Notes: generated from the letters alone by a model not told the origin. A DNA stretch of 64,000 bases from Pantoea piersonii (GCF_003612015.1 NZ_RARB01000001.1:682001-746000); one strand, 5' to 3'; shown: positions 1 through 10,239, counted from the stretch's first letter. A program made the numbers and translations.

Positions 1-168
1 GGTCGGCCATTGCGCCTGCGGCGTCTTAATTTCAACCGTCATGCCTGCCGCATGCTGCACGTCGCGAGCCTGGAAAAAGTGCGTCAGCTGAGCGGGCAGA
101 TCGGCGGCGCTGGCGGGCAGGGCGATGAGCGCCAGCAGGCCGGCCAACAGGTGGGTAATGTTACGCAT
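1..168 (-). CDS. flgA: FlgA, P-ring assembly chaperone (5' part only)
   Basis: This is the first 56 codons of a minus-strand gene that runs off the left edge. The translation starts [21 protein letters not shown], a clear Sec signal peptide, followed by an [13 protein letters not shown] stretch typical of FlgA. FlgA is a periplasmic chaperone that helps FlgI assemble into the P ring around the flagellar rod. It is divergent from flgB, as in E. coli, where flgA leads flgAMN. Only the N-terminus is visible, so the call rests on the signal peptide and on position. Confidence 0.8.
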   Translation of the reverse strand, partial: MRNITHLLAGLLALIALPASAADLPAQLTHFFQARDVQHAAGMTVEIKTPQAQWPT

Positions 169-221
169 CAAAAGACTCCTTGCTGCTGATGGCGACGAGT
201 GTACTCGCGTCGCGACAAAAT

Positions 222-265
222 CAAGGCGAAAAATAGCTGTGGTTTTTGGCGTTATTCAGACGATA
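222..265 (+). promoter_or_regulatory. Putative FlhD4C2 boxes between flgA and flgB
   Basis: Two imperfect, inversely oriented boxes are visible: caaggcgaaaaatagc (222-237) and cgttattcagacgata (250-265), separated by 12 bases. This resembles the FlhD4C2 recognition pattern (two inverted arms with AAATAGC-type cores and a spacer of about 11). In E. coli class 2 flagellar promoters, flgAMN and flgBCDEFGHIJ are divergently activated from such a site. The right arm is weak, and I did not assign exact -35/-10 elements. Confidence 0.5.
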
Positions 266-322
266 GCCCTTGCTTTTTCCCAATTAAGCTATCCGCTCGA
301 AATTCTCATTCGCGGAGGAAGC

Positions 323-736
323 ATGCTCGACAAACTTGATGCTGCGCTGCAATTCGGCACTGAAGCGCTCAACCTGCGTGCTCAACGCCAGGAGATCCTG
401 GCGTCAAACATTGCCAACGCCGATACCCCTGGCTATCAGGCACGGGATATCGACTTTGCCAGCGAGCTCAGTCGGGTAATGAAAAACGGCCGCGCCGAAG
501 GCAGCAGCATGGCGCTGAAGGTGACCTCGCCGCGCCATATCGAAGCGCAGGTCAACTCGGCGGCATCGGCAAATCTGCTTTATCGCATTCCCGATCAGCC
601 TGCGGCCGACGGCAATACCGTCGATATGGATCGCGAACGTACCCAGTTCGCGGACAACAGTCTGAAGTATCAGACCGATCTCACCCTCATCAGCAGCCAG
701 ATCAAGAGCATGATGAGCGTGTTACAGGGGCAATAA
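323..736 (+). CDS. flgB: FlgB, flagellar proximal rod protein
   Basis: FlgB is a 137-residue structural protein of the proximal rod, the periplasmic shaft joining the MS ring to the distal rod, and is exported by the flagellar type III apparatus. The N-terminal rod/hook signature ([11 protein letters not shown], about residues 30-40) is present, and the length equals the family norm. An open frame continues upstream to 125, but the ATG at 323 is chosen because GGAGGAA lies at 314-320 and the protein then starts [10 protein letters not shown] like other FlgB. It is the first gene of flgBCDEFGHIJ, with two bases before flgC. Confidence 0.95.
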   Translation: MLDKLDAALQFGTEALNLRAQRQEILASNIANADTPGYQARDIDFASELSRVMKNGRAEGSSMALKVTSPRHIEAQVNSAASANLLYRIPDQPAADGNTVDMDRERTQFADNSLKYQTDLTLISSQIKSMMSVLQGQ

Positions 737-738
737 AC

Positions 739-1143
739 ATGGCACTGCTGAATATTTTTGACATTGCCGGGTCAGCGATGACCGCGCAATCCCAGCGTCT
801 CAACGTTAGCGCCAGTAACCTGGCGAACGCCGACAGCGTCACCGGCCCGGACGGCAAGCCTTACGTGGCGAAGCAGGTGGTGTTTCAGACCGATGCGGCG
901 CCTGGCGCGGCGACCGGCGGCGTAAAAGTGGCGCAGGTGCTGGACGATCCCTCTCCGGCGAAGCTGGTGTATGACCCAGGCAACCCGCTGGCAGACGACA
1001 AGGGCTACGTGAAGATGCCGAACGTGGACGTGGTGGCGGAATCCGTCAACACCATGTCGGCGTCGCGCAGCTATCAGGCCAACGTCGAGGTTCTGAACAC
1101 CGTGAAGTCAATGATGATGAAAACCCTGACGATGGGTTCCTGA
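739..1143 (+). CDS. flgC: FlgC, flagellar proximal rod protein
   Basis: FlgC is a 134-residue proximal rod subunit. The N-terminal rod motif ([13 protein letters not shown]) and the C-terminal helix ([17 protein letters not shown]) form the coiled-coil core shared by axial proteins. It starts two bases after the flgB stop and ends 12 bases before flgD, so it is co-transcribed and probably translated with flgB. Length and sequence are typical of Enterobacterales. Confidence 0.96.
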   Translation: MALLNIFDIAGSAMTAQSQRLNVSASNLANADSVTGPDGKPYVAKQVVFQTDAAPGAATGGVKVAQVLDDPSPAKLVYDPGNPLADDKGYVKMPNVDVVAESVNTMSASRSYQANVEVLNTVKSMMMKTLTMGS

Positions 1144-1155
1144 GGAAGATAAAAC

Positions 1156-1827
1156 ATGGGCATTGCAGTAGGCGTCAATGAGAAACTGGACCCCACGGTC
1201 CTCAGCTCGTCCAGCACCGGCACCAGCAACAGCGCACAGGATCTGCAGAACCAGTTTCTGACCATGCTGGTGACGCAGTTGCAGAATCAGGATCCCACCA
1301 ATCCGATGGACAACAGCCAGCTCACCACGCAGCTGGCGCAGATCAACACCCTGAGCGGCATTGAAAAACTCAATACCACGCTCGGCTCGATCTCTGGTCA
1401 GATCAGTACCAGTCAGTCACTGCAGAGCTCGACGCTGATCGGCCACGGCGTGATGGTTGACGGCTCGCAGGTGCTGGTCGGCAAGGGCACCACAACGCCG
1501 TTTGGCGTTGAGCTGACTACCGCCTCTACCGCCACGACCGCCAGCATTAAAGATTCCAGCGGCAACGTGGTGCGCACCATCGATCTGGGCGCGCTCTCAT
1601 CCGGCGTGCATACCTTCTCGTGGGACGGCACCCTGGCGGACAGCTCTACCGCGCCGGACGGCAAATATACGGTTTCAATCGCCGCCAGCAATGGCAGCAC
1701 GCAACTGGTGGCCCAGCCGCTCAGCTACGCCTATGTCAACGGCGTATCGACGGCAGACAGCACTACCAAACTGGATCTCGGCACCATGGGCTCCGCAACC
1801 CTTGATGAAGTACGTCAGATTCTCTGA
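1156..1827 (+). CDS. flgD: FlgD, hook-capping scaffold protein
   Basis: FlgD (223 residues) forms a temporary cap on the growing hook and guides polymerisation of FlgE; it is not kept in the finished flagellum. The N-terminal region holds the conserved LQNQFLTMLVTQLQNQDPTNPM stretch (about residues 29-50, here split as FLTMLVTQLQNQDP), and the C-terminal half has the FlgD Ig-like/tudor fold with WDGTLADSS. The gene lies between flgC and flgE with short spacers, and an AGGAAG ribosome site precedes it. Confidence 0.95.
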   Translation: MGIAVGVNEKLDPTVLSSSSTGTSNSAQDLQNQFLTMLVTQLQNQDPTNPMDNSQLTTQLAQINTLSGIEKLNTTLGSISGQISTSQSLQSSTLIGHGVMVDGSQVLVGKGTTTPFGVELTTASTATTASIKDSSGNVVRTIDLGALSSGVHTFSWDGTLADSSTAPDGKYTVSIAASNGSTQLVAQPLSYAYVNGVSTADSTTKLDLGTMGSATLDEVRQIL

Positions 1828-1853
1828 TTAACCTGTAAGCAGGAGAAATAAAC

Positions 1854-3071
1854 ATGTCATTTTCCCAAGCGGTGAGCGGCCTGGGCGCTGCCTCCAGCAA
1901 CCTGGACGTTATCGGCAACAACATCGCCAACTCCGCGACGGCGGGCTTTAAGTCCAGCACCATCGCCTTCGCCGATATGTTCGCCGGTTCAAACGTCGGC
2001 CTCGGCACCAAAGTGGCGGCGGTGATCCAGAACTTCAACGACGGTTCTACCACCACTACCAGCCGTGGCCTGGACGTCGCGCTGAGCGGCAACGGCTTCT
2101 TCCGCGTGGCTGACGCCAGCGGCGCGGTCTACTACTCGCGCAACGGCCAGTTTACGCTGGATGCGAACCGTAACCTGGTGAACACCCAGGGCCAGTTTGT
2201 GACCGGCTATCCGGTAAGCGGCACGCCGCCGACGGTGCAGACCGGCGCCAACCCGGTCGCGCTGAGCATTCCAACCACCCAGATGACGGCGCGCGCGACC
2301 ACTACCGCGACTCAGGTGGCGAACCTGAACTCTACCAGCACCGTTCCGACGGTGACGCCTTTCAGCGCCAGCAATGTCGACAGCTATAACGCGAAAAGCA
2401 CCATGACGGTCTATGACTCGCAGGGTAACGATCACACCCTCGACATGTACTACGTCAAAACTGCCGACAACAACTGGACGGTGCACGCGATCGACTCCAC
2501 TACCGGCACCAGCGCGGGCGATTTCACCGCGGCGTTCGACAGCAGCGGTAAAATGACCGGCCTTAACGGCGGTACGGGTTCAACCGTAAACCTGACCATT
2601 AACGGCGCAAACGGCGCGGCGGCAAACCAGACCATTGCGCTGAGCATGCTGGGCAGCCTGCAGCAGAACACCGGCACCACCACCTTCGGCAACCCGACTC
2701 AGGATGGCTACGCGCCGGGCGACCTCACCAGCTACGCCATTAACGACGACGGCACCATTACCGGTAGCTACTCGAACCAGAAAACGCAGCTGCTGGGACA
2801 GATCGTACTGGCCAGTTTCTCTAACCCGGAAGGGCTGCAGTCGCAGGGCGACAACGTCTGGTCCGCTACCAGCTCCTCCGGCCAGGCAGCGGTCGGTGTG
2901 GCAGGCACCGGCACCTTCGGTTCGCTGACCTCCGGCGCGCTGGAAGCGTCGAACGTCGATATGAGTAAAGAACTGGTAAACATGATCGTGGCGCAGCGCA
3001 ACTATCAGGCGAACGCCCAGACCATCAAAACTCAGGACCAGATTCTTAACACCCTGGTTAACTTGCGTTAA
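1854..3071 (+). CDS. flgE: FlgE, flagellar hook protein
   Basis: FlgE (405 residues) polymerises into the curved hook that acts as a universal joint between rod and filament. The N-terminal axial motif (IGNNIANSATAGFKSS) and the C-terminal one (NYQANAQTIKTQDQILNTLVNLR) flank a long Ser/Thr/Asn-rich surface domain of about residues 90-360, which is the variable part of hook proteins. A purine-rich site (AGGAG) precedes the ATG. The stop is followed after about 20 bases by flgF. Confidence 0.96.
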   Translation: MSFSQAVSGLGAASSNLDVIGNNIANSATAGFKSSTIAFADMFAGSNVGLGTKVAAVIQNFNDGSTTTTSRGLDVALSGNGFFRVADASGAVYYSRNGQFTLDANRNLVNTQGQFVTGYPVSGTPPTVQTGANPVALSIPTTQMTARATTTATQVANLNSTSTVPTVTPFSASNVDSYNAKSTMTVYDSQGNDHTLDMYYVKTADNNWTVHAIDSTTGTSAGDFTAAFDSSGKMTGLNGGTGSTVNLTINGANGAAANQTIALSMLGSLQQNTGTTTFGNPTQDGYAPGDLTSYAINDDGTITGSYSNQKTQLLGQIVLASFSNPEGLQSQGDNVWSATSSSGQAAVGVAGTGTFGSLTSGALEASNVDMSKELVNMIVAQRNYQANAQTIKTQDQILNTLVNLR

Positions 3072-3091
3072 TTCACTAACGGGATTGCTTT

Positions 3092-3850
3092 ATGGATCAC
3101 GCGATATATACCGCGATGGGCGCGGCCAGCCAGACGCTGGATCAGCAGGCCGTAACGGCCAGCAACCTCGCCAATGCCTCAACGCCAGGCTTTCGCGCGC
3201 AGCTCAACGCGCTACGCGCGGTGCCGGTCAGCGGCTGGTCGCTGCCGACGCGCACCCTGGTGGCTGCCTCGACGCCCGGCGCCGATATGAGCCAGGGCGC
3301 GATGGACAATACCGGACGCACGCTGGATGTGGCGATGGGGCAGGATGGCTGGCTGGCGGTACGCACCGCCGACGGCAGCGAAGCCTATACCCGCAACGGC
3401 AATATGCAAATCAGCTCGACCGGCATTCTGACCGTGCAGGGCAATCCCGTTATGGGCGATGGCGGCCCAATCGCGATACCGCAGGGCGCTGAACTGACTA
3501 TCGCCGCGGATGGCACCATCACCTCGCGTAATGCGGGCGATGCGCCTAACGCGACGGTGCAGATCGGCCGTCTGAAACTGGTGAAGGCCACTGGCAAAGA
3601 GCTGCAGCGCGGTGACGACGGCATGTTCCGTCCCACCCAGGCGACGCAGGCGACGCGCGGCGCGGCGCTGGCCAGTGACGCCACGGTGCAGGTGATGCCG
3701 GGCGTGCTGGAGGGCAGCAATGTCAAGCCGGTCGAAACCATGGTCGATATGATCGCCAACGCCCGACGTTTTGAGATGCAGATGAAAGTCATCACCAACG
3801 TCGACGAAAACGAACAAAAAGCCAACCAGCTGCTTAACATGAGCAGCTAA
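3092..3850 (+). CDS. flgF: FlgF, flagellar proximal rod protein
   Basis: FlgF (252 residues) is a rod subunit between FlgB/FlgC and the distal rod protein FlgG. The translation MDHAIYTAMGAASQTL is nearly the same as in E. coli, followed by the axial motif SNLANASTPGFRAQL and the C-terminal NARRFEMQMKVI. A frame starting at 3085 in another phase is a shadow. It is the fifth gene of the flgB operon, with normal spacing to flgG (15 bases). Confidence 0.96.
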   Translation: MDHAIYTAMGAASQTLDQQAVTASNLANASTPGFRAQLNALRAVPVSGWSLPTRTLVAASTPGADMSQGAMDNTGRTLDVAMGQDGWLAVRTADGSEAYTRNGNMQISSTGILTVQGNPVMGDGGPIAIPQGAELTIAADGTITSRNAGDAPNATVQIGRLKLVKATGKELQRGDDGMFRPTQATQATRGAALASDATVQVMPGVLEGSNVKPVETMVDMIANARRFEMQMKVITNVDENEQKANQLLNMSS

Positions 3851-3865
3851 GGCAGAGGAAAAAAG

Positions 3866-4648
3866 ATGATTCGTTCTTTATGGATCGCCAAAACCGGTCT
3901 TGACGCCCAGCAAACCAATATGGACGTCATCTCCAACAACCTGGCAAACGTCAGCACGAACGGTTTTAAACGTTCGCGCGCGGTTTTTGAAGATCTGATG
4001 TACCAGACTCTGCGCCAGCCGGGCACCCAGTCTTCCGAGCAGACCACGCTGCCGTCGGGCCTGCAGATCGGTACCGGCGTCCGTCCGGTCACTACCGAAC
4101 GTCTGCATACCCAGGGCAACCTGTCGCAGACCAGCAACTCCAAAGACGTGGCGATCAATGGCCAGGGCTACTTTGAAGTACAGCTGCCGGACGGCACCTC
4201 CGCCTATACCCGCGACGGTTCGTTCCAGGTGGATCAAAACGGTCAGCTGGTGAACAACGCCGGCTATCCGGTACAGCCAGGCATTACCATCCCGGCTAAC
4301 GCCACCAGCATCACTATTTCGCGCGACGGCGTAGTGAGCGTGACGCAGCAGGGCCAGACCAACCCGGCTCAGGTAGGGCAGCTGACGCTCAGCACCTTTA
4401 TTAACGACGCCGGTCTCGACAGCATGGGTGAAAACCTTTACCAGGAAACCCAGGCGTCAGGCGCGCCAACCCAGAGCACGCCGGGTCAGAACGGCGCGGG
4501 TCTGCTCTATCAGGGTTATGTGGAAACCTCTAACGTCAACGTGGCGGAAGAGTTGGTTACCATGATCCAGACGCAGCGCGCTTACGAAATCAACAGCAAG
4601 GCGATCAGCACCTCCGATCAAATGCTGCAGAAATTAACACAGATTTAA
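3866..4648 (+). CDS. flgG: FlgG, flagellar distal rod protein
   Basis: FlgG (260 residues) builds the distal rod that passes through the P and L rings. The sequence shows the axial N-terminus [20 protein letters not shown] with [17 protein letters not shown] and the C-terminal helix [19 protein letters not shown]. The length matches the E. coli protein (260). GAGGA at 3855-3859 gives good ribosome-site spacing. It is followed by a 63-base spacer before flgH. Confidence 0.97.
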   Translation: MIRSLWIAKTGLDAQQTNMDVISNNLANVSTNGFKRSRAVFEDLMYQTLRQPGTQSSEQTTLPSGLQIGTGVRPVTTERLHTQGNLSQTSNSKDVAINGQGYFEVQLPDGTSAYTRDGSFQVDQNGQLVNNAGYPVQPGITIPANATSITISRDGVVSVTQQGQTNPAQVGQLTLSTFINDAGLDSMGENLYQETQASGAPTQSTPGQNGAGLLYQGYVETSNVNVAEELVTMIQTQRAYEINSKAISTSDQMLQKLTQI

Positions 4649-4711
4649 TTCCGGTTATCAGGGCCAGCGCAGGCTGGCCTGAAGTCAACACATCTATAAG
4701 GTCGTGACTCC

Positions 4712-5422
4712 GTGGCGAAGCAACTGAATATTAAGCCTGGACATTGGTTGGTGGCGGTCGTGCTGCTGACCCTTAACGGTTGTGCGTTAGTGCCGCGCAC
4801 GCCGCTGGTGGCAGGCGCAACGACGGCACAGCCTCTGCCTTCCGCGCCGCCGGTGGTCAACGGCTCTATTTTCCAGGGCGTCGCGCCGCTCAACTACGGC
4901 TATCAGCCGCTGTTTGAGGATCGTCGTCCGCGCAATATCGGCGATACGCTCACCATTACGCTGCAGGAGAACGTCAGCGCCAGCAAGAGCTCCTCAGCCA
5001 ACGCGACCCGCGACGGCAGCGCCAGCTTCGGCCTCGATGCCATTCCGACCGGCCTGAATGGCCTGGTTGGCGCCGACGGCGCCAAAGCCAACCTGGGCGC
5101 CAACGGCAAAAACGATTTCGCAGGTAAAGGCGGCGCAACCGCCAACAACACCTTTACCGGCACCATTACCGTCACCGTGAATCAGGTACTGTCAAACGGC
5201 AACCTGCACGTCGTCGGCGAGAAACAGATCGAGATCAACCAGGGCACCGAATTTATTCGCTTCTCCGGCGTGGTGAACCCTCGCACCATCAGCGCCAGCA
5301 ACTCGGTATTGTCGACGGCGGTGGCCGATGCCCGTATCGAATATGTCGGCAATGGTTATATCAACGAAGCGCAGACGATGGGCTGGTTCCAGCGTTTCTT
5401 CCTGAACATCTCGCCGATGTAA
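4712..5422 (+). CDS. flgH: FlgH, flagellar L-ring lipoprotein
   Basis: FlgH (236 residues) forms the outer-membrane L ring, a bushing for the rod. The signal peptide ends in a lipobox LTLNGC, so the Cys (about residue 26) should be lipidated and sorted by the Lol pathway, whose genes are also in this window. The core [15 protein letters not shown] and the C-terminal [13 protein letters not shown] are family hallmarks. The start codon is GTG at 4712, with AAGG ten bases upstream; no in-frame ATG fits the signal peptide. Confidence 0.95.
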   Translation: MAKQLNIKPGHWLVAVVLLTLNGCALVPRTPLVAGATTAQPLPSAPPVVNGSIFQGVAPLNYGYQPLFEDRRPRNIGDTLTITLQENVSASKSSSANATRDGSASFGLDAIPTGLNGLVGADGAKANLGANGKNDFAGKGGATANNTFTGTITVTVNQVLSNGNLHVVGEKQIEINQGTEFIRFSGVVNPRTISASNSVLSTAVADARIEYVGNGYINEAQTMGWFQRFFLNISPM

Positions 5423-5432
5423 TGAGGTCATG

Positions 5433-6542
5433 ATGAAAAGTATGAAAAGTTTACTGCTGGGCCTGAGTCTGGCATTCGGCCTCAGCCTGAGCGCCCACGC
5501 GGATCGCATTCGCGATCTGACCAGCGTACAGGGCGTGCGCGATAACCAGCTGATCGGCTACGGCCTGGTCGTGGGCCTCGATGGCACCGGCGACCAGACC
5601 ACCCAGACGCCGTTCACCACGCAGACCGTCAGCAACATGCTCTCCCAGCTCGGGATTACCGTGCCGCAGGGCACCAACATGCAGCTGAAAAACGTCGCGG
5701 CGGTTATGGTGACGGCACAATTGCCCGCCTTCGCCCGTCAGGGACAAACCATCGACGTGGTGGTCTCGTCGCTGGGTAACGCCAAAAGTCTGCGCGGCGG
5801 CACGCTGGTGATGACGCCGATGAAAGGCGTCGATAACCAGGTTTACGCGCTGGCCCAGGGCAATATTCTGGTCGGCGGCGCAGGCGCGTCAGCGGGCGGC
5901 AGCAGCGTGCAGGTTAACCAGCTTAACGGCGGCCGCATCACCGGCGGCGCAACCGTCGAGCGCGAACTGCAAAGCAACTTCGGCAGCCAGAACACCCTTA
6001 ACCTGCAGCTGAACAATGAAGATTTCTCGATGGCGCAGCGTATCGCCGATGCCATCAACGCACGCGGCGGCTACGGTATGGCGACGGCGCTCGATGCCCG
6101 TACCGTACAGGTGCGCGTATCGCCCAACAACAGCTCTCAGGTTCGCATGCTGGCGGAGATCCAGAACATCGACGTCTCTATCCCGGTTGAAGACGCCAAG
6201 GTGATCATCAACTCGCGTACCGGCTCGGTGGTGATGAATCGTGAAGTGACGCTGAACACCTGTGCGGTGGCGCAGGGCAACCTGTCGGTCACGGTCAACC
6301 AGTCGCAAAACGTCAGCCAGCCGAATACGCCATTTGGCGGCGGTCAGACGGTGGTAACACCGCAAACGCAGATCGATATGCGTCAGAGCGGCGGCGCGCT
6401 GCAGCACGTCAGCGCCAGCGCCAACCTGAACAACGTGGTGCGCGCGCTCAATGCGTTAGGCGCCTCGCCAATCGAACTGATGTCCATTCTGCAATCGATG
6501 CAGAGCGCGGGCTGTCTGCGCGCCAAACTGGAAATTATCTGA
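5433..6542 (+). CDS. flgI: FlgI, flagellar P-ring protein
   Basis: FlgI (369 residues from this start) forms the periplasmic P ring around the rod at the peptidoglycan layer and needs FlgA and disulfide formation to assemble. The signal peptide [23 protein letters not shown] is followed by the highly conserved [21 protein letters not shown] (split as [12 protein letters not shown] and [10 protein letters not shown]). Two conserved cysteines (NTCAVAQG and AGCLRAK) can form the known disulfide. ATG codons occur at 5430, 5433 and 5442; 5433 is preferred because GAGG at 5424-5427 is then five bases away. It ends two bases before flgJ. Confidence 0.95.
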   Translation: MKSMKSLLLGLSLAFGLSLSAHADRIRDLTSVQGVRDNQLIGYGLVVGLDGTGDQTTQTPFTTQTVSNMLSQLGITVPQGTNMQLKNVAAVMVTAQLPAFARQGQTIDVVVSSLGNAKSLRGGTLVMTPMKGVDNQVYALAQGNILVGGAGASAGGSSVQVNQLNGGRITGGATVERELQSNFGSQNTLNLQLNNEDFSMAQRIADAINARGGYGMATALDARTVQVRVSPNNSSQVRMLAEIQNIDVSIPVEDAKVIINSRTGSVVMNREVTLNTCAVAQGNLSVTVNQSQNVSQPNTPFGGGQTVVTPQTQIDMRQSGGALQHVSASANLNNVVRALNALGASPIELMSILQSMQSAGCLRAKLEII

Positions 6543-6544
6543 CG

Positions 6545-7483
6545 ATGGATACGCAATCGCTGATGAACGCGGCTTTTGACAGCCGCTCGCTGAACGACCT
6601 GAAGCGCGAAGCCAGCACCGACCCGAAAGGCAAGGCGCTACAGGTCGCGAAGCAGGTCGAGGGAATGTTTGTGCAGATGATGATGAAGAGCATGCGCGAA
6701 GCGCTGCCGCAGGACGGTATCTTCAGCAACGAATCGACCAAAATGTTTACCTCAATGTACGATCAGCAGATTGCGCAGGAGATCGGCAAACGCGGACTGG
6801 GTATGGCCGATCTTATCGTCAAGCAGATGCAGCCGGCGCAGGAGCCCGACGAGCGCGCCGGCACGGTGCCAATGCCGCTCGACGAGAGCTTTATCTACAG
6901 CGCGGCGGCCTCAAGCCAGCTGGAACAAATGGTGCGCAAGGCAGTGCCACGCCTGCCGGTTTCCCCCGCAAACCTGCCGGCTGACAGCAGCGAGTTTATC
7001 GCCCAGCTGGCGCAGCCCGCGCAGGCCGCCAGCGCCCAAAGCGGTATTCCGCACCACCTGATCCTGGCGCAGGCAGCGCTGGAGTCGGGCTGGGGCCAGC
7101 GCCAGATCCTGACCCGCGACGGCAAGCCGAGCTATAACGTGTTCGGCATCAAGGCGAGCGGCGACTGGAAGGGCGAGACCACCGATATCATGACCACCGA
7201 GTATGATCAGGGCGAGGCGAAGAAGGTGCGCGCCAGCTTCCGCGTCTATCACTCCTATTTCGAGGCGCTGACCGACTACGTGAAACTGCTTTCGAACAAC
7301 CCGCGCTACGCCGCCGTCACCACCGCGCAGAGCGCCGAACAGGGCGCGCAGGCGCTGCAGGCCGCCGGTTACGCTACCGATCCGAAATATGCCCAGAAAC
7401 TGGTGGGAATGATCCAGCAATTCAAAAATATGGGCGACAAAGTCGTGAAGGCGTACAGCAAAGATTTAACCGATCTCTTCTGA
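6545..7483 (+). CDS. flgJ: FlgJ, rod cap and peptidoglycan hydrolase
   Basis: FlgJ (312 residues) is a two-domain protein. Residues about 1-110 are the rod-capping/scaffold domain (KQVEGMFVQMMMKSMREALP). Residues about 150-312 are a glucosaminidase-family murein hydrolase that opens the wall for the growing rod. The catalytic glutamate is E180 in QAALESGWGQR, and YNVFGIKA and FRVYHSYFEALTDY are also conserved. It is the last gene of the flgB operon. The 122 bases after it carry a separate promoter for flgK. Confidence 0.96.
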   Translation: MDTQSLMNAAFDSRSLNDLKREASTDPKGKALQVAKQVEGMFVQMMMKSMREALPQDGIFSNESTKMFTSMYDQQIAQEIGKRGLGMADLIVKQMQPAQEPDERAGTVPMPLDESFIYSAAASSQLEQMVRKAVPRLPVSPANLPADSSEFIAQLAQPAQAASAQSGIPHHLILAQAALESGWGQRQILTRDGKPSYNVFGIKASGDWKGETTDIMTTEYDQGEAKKVRASFRVYHSYFEALTDYVKLLSNNPRYAAVTTAQSAEQGAQALQAAGYATDPKYAQKLVGMIQQFKNMGDKVVKAYSKDLTDLF

Positions 7484-7493
7484 AGCTTAAGCC

Positions 7494-7520
7494 TCAAGTT
7501 TCACTTAAGCGCGCCGATAA
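7494..7520 (+). promoter_or_regulatory. Sigma-28 (FliA) promoter of flgKL
   Basis: TCAAGTTT (7494-7501), an 11-base spacer and GCCGATAA (7513-7520) match the FliA consensus TAAAGTTT-N11-GCCGATAA with one mismatch and exact spacing. It lies 86 bases before the flgK start. This makes flgKL a late (class 3) operon, so hook-filament junction proteins are made after the hook is complete, as in E. coli and Salmonella. Confidence 0.92.
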
Positions 7521-7605
7521 TACCAGCAGATGCCAGACGCGTTTTTTGCGCACGGGCGAGCACTGATGACTGCCAGCCCGCTTAACGGGAAAGAAAGGAA
7601 CCGAG

Positions 7606-9246
7606 ATGTCCAGCATAATAAACTCTGCGATGAGTGGGCTGAGCGCCGCACAGGCGGCGCTGAGCACAACCAGCAATAACATCACTAACTACACGGTCGC
7701 GGGCTACTCGCGCCAGACGATTCAGTTGGCGCAGGCGAACAGCACGCTGCAGGGCAACAGCTATTACGGCAACGGCGTCAACGTCAGCGGCGTGCAGCGC
7801 GAGTATGACGAGTTCATTACGGCGCAGCTGCGCGGTTCCAGCGCCACCTACAGCGCAGCTAATACCCAGTATTCGCAGATCTCCAACATCGACGATCTGC
7901 TCTCGACCTCGACCACCAGCCTCTCTACGTCGATTCAGGGCTTCTTTACTAACCTGCAGAACGTGGTGAGCAACGCGAACGACCCCTCTGCGCGCCAGTC
8001 GATGCTGAGCAATGCCCAGGGTCTGGTAAACCAGTTCCAGACTACCGCGCAGTATCTGACCAATATGCAGGGCAGCGTCAACACCGATGTCGCCTCAAAC
8101 GTTGATCAGATCAATACCTACACCAGCCAGATCGCCGACCTTAACAAGCAGATCGGCAAGCTCAGCACCGCAAGCGGCGCGCAGCCGAACGATCTGATGG
8201 ATCAGCGCGATCAGCTGGTGAACAACCTGAATAACATCGTCGGGGTGAGCGTCTCTAAGCAGGACGGCAACTATATCGTCTCCATGGGTAGCCTGACGCT
8301 GGTCAACGGCAACAAAGCCACCAGCCTGGTGGCGATGCCTTCCAGCAGCGATCCGACGCGTACCGCCGTCGGCTATGTCGATAACAGCGCAGGCAACGTC
8401 GAGATCGCCGATAAGAGCATTACCACCGGCTCGTTAGGCGGCCTGTTGACTTTCCGTTCGCAGGACCTCGACACCGCGCAAAACCAGCTCGGCCAGCTGG
8501 CGGCCGCTTTTACCACCAGCTTTAACGCGGTGCATAAGCAGGGCTATGACAGCAACGGCGATCAGGGCACTGACTTTTTCACCATCGGCAGCCCGACCGT
8601 ACAGAGCAACAGCAAAAACAGCTCGTCCACAACCGTGACGGCAGCCTGGACCGATACCAGCGCGCTAAAAGCCTCCAACTACACCGTGAGCTATGACGGC
8701 AGCAGCTGGAACGTTACGCGCGCCTCCGACAACGTGAAGATCACTGCGACGGCGGGCACGGACGCGTCCGGCAACGCCACGCTGAGCTTCGACGGTCTGC
8801 AGCTGACCGTGAACGGCACGCCGAGCGCGCAGGACAGCTTCCTGGTGAAGCCGGTGCAGAACGTGATTGGCGATATGTCTGTCGCCATTACCAGTGAATC
8901 GCAGATTGCCGCAGCAGGCGCGACCGGCGGCGAAAGCGACAACCGCAACGCCCAGAAGCTGCTGGCTCTGCAGGACGCGAAAGTCGTGAACGGCAACGCC
9001 ACACTGTCCCAGGCTTACGCCAGCATCGTCAGCACCGTTGGCAACAAAACCAGCACGCTGGAAACCGCCAGCACTACTCAGAAAAACGTGGTGGATCAGC
9101 TGACCGATCGCCAGCAGTCGGTCTCCGGCGTCAACCTCGACGAAGAGTACGCCAACCTGACCAAATATCAGCAGTACTACATGGCGAACGCGCAGGTGCT
9201 GCAAACCGCCAGCTCGATTTTCGACGCGCTGCTTAACATCCGCTAA
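7606..9246 (+). CDS. flgK: FlgK, hook-filament junction protein HAP1
   Basis: FlgK (546 residues; about 547 in E. coli) joins the hook to the filament together with FlgL. The N-terminus MSSIINSAMSGLSAAQAALSTTSNNI and the C-terminus YQQYYMANAQVLQTASSIFDALLNIR (quoted in part: YMANAQVLQTASSIFDALL) carry the coiled-coil axial segments. The middle is Ser/Thr/Asn-rich and surface exposed. GAAAGGAACCG precedes the ATG. It is expressed from the sigma-28 promoter just upstream and followed after 11 bases by flgL. Confidence 0.96.
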   Translation: MSSIINSAMSGLSAAQAALSTTSNNITNYTVAGYSRQTIQLAQANSTLQGNSYYGNGVNVSGVQREYDEFITAQLRGSSATYSAANTQYSQISNIDDLLSTSTTSLSTSIQGFFTNLQNVVSNANDPSARQSMLSNAQGLVNQFQTTAQYLTNMQGSVNTDVASNVDQINTYTSQIADLNKQIGKLSTASGAQPNDLMDQRDQLVNNLNNIVGVSVSKQDGNYIVSMGSLTLVNGNKATSLVAMPSSSDPTRTAVGYVDNSAGNVEIADKSITTGSLGGLLTFRSQDLDTAQNQLGQLAAAFTTSFNAVHKQGYDSNGDQGTDFFTIGSPTVQSNSKNSSSTTVTAAWTDTSALKASNYTVSYDGSSWNVTRASDNVKITATAGTDASGNATLSFDGLQLTVNGTPSAQDSFLVKPVQNVIGDMSVAITSESQIAAAGATGGESDNRNAQKLLALQDAKVVNGNATLSQAYASIVSTVGNKTSTLETASTTQKNVVDQLTDRQQSVSGVNLDEEYANLTKYQQYYMANAQVLQTASSIFDALLNIR

Positions 9247-9257
9247 GGAAAAGAACC

Positions 9258-10223
9258 ATGCGACTCAGTACAAACATGATTTTTAACCAGCAGGTGCGCG
9301 GTATCAGCGATTCGCAAGCCTCCTGGCTGAAAGTCGGCGAGCAGCTCTCCAGCGGCCGCCGCGTTAACAATCCATCAGACGATCCTATCGCTGCGTCACG
9401 CTCGGTGGTGCTGGCGCAGACCCAGGCGCAGAGCAGCCAGTACGCGCTGGCGCGCACCTTTGCGAACCAGGGGCTGTCGATGGAAGAGAACACGCTCAGC
9501 AGCGTGACCAGCACCATTCAGGATGCGCAGACGCTGATCGTTTACGGCTCTACCGGCACGCTGAGCGACGACGACCGCGGCTCAATCGCCACCCAGCTGG
9601 AGGGCCTGCGCTCTCAGCTGCTGAACCTGGCAAACAGCAAAGATGGTAACGGCCGCTATATCTTCGCCGGTTACAAAACAGACAGCGCGCCGTTTGCAGA
9701 CAACGGCAGCGGCGCAGTGAGCTATACAGGCGGCACCGACGCGATTACGCAGAAGGTCGATACCAGCCGCACCATGACTGTGGGACACACCGGCGACGAT
9801 ATCTTTATGTCGATCACCGGCAACGCGACCAAAGAGCCGGACGGCAGCGCCAGCGAAACCAATCTTTTTAACATGCTCGACAGCGCGATTGCCGCACTGA
9901 AGACGCCGCAGGCGGATGCTGACGCCGCTACGCAAAAGACCTTCCAGGATGCGATGGATAAAACTAACCGCGGCCTGGGCAACTCGCTGAATAACGTGCT
10001 GACCGTGCGTTCTGAAATCGGCACCCAGCTCTCTGAGCTGAGCACGCTGGATGGGCAGGGCGACGATCGCGACGTTATCCTGAACACCGAAATGAGCAAC
10101 CTGGTCGATACGGACTACACCTCGGCTATCTCCAGCTACACCATGCAGCAAACGGCGCTTCAGGCCTCTTACAAGACCTTTACCGACATGTCCAAACTGT
10201 CGCTGTTCCAGCTTAACGCCTGA
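9258..10223 (+). CDS. flgL: FlgL, hook-filament junction protein HAP3
   Basis: FlgL (321 residues) is the second junction protein, a flagellin-like axial subunit placed between FlgK and the filament. The N-terminus MRLSTNMIFNQQVRGI and the segment GEQLSSGRRVNNPSDDPIA are typical of the flagellin/FlgL fold, and the C-terminal SLFQLNA closes the helical pair. It is the last gene of the flgKL unit; tandem hairpins follow within 80 bases. Confidence 0.96.
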   Translation: MRLSTNMIFNQQVRGISDSQASWLKVGEQLSSGRRVNNPSDDPIAASRSVVLAQTQAQSSQYALARTFANQGLSMEENTLSSVTSTIQDAQTLIVYGSTGTLSDDDRGSIATQLEGLRSQLLNLANSKDGNGRYIFAGYKTDSAPFADNGSGAVSYTGGTDAITQKVDTSRTMTVGHTGDDIFMSITGNATKEPDGSASETNLFNMLDSAIAALKTPQADADAATQKTFQDAMDKTNRGLGNSLNNVLTVRSEIGTQLSELSTLDGQGDDRDVILNTEMSNLVDTDYTSAISSYTMQQTALQASYKTFTDMSKLSLFQLNA

Positions 10224-10239
10224 CAATAAAAAGGAATTC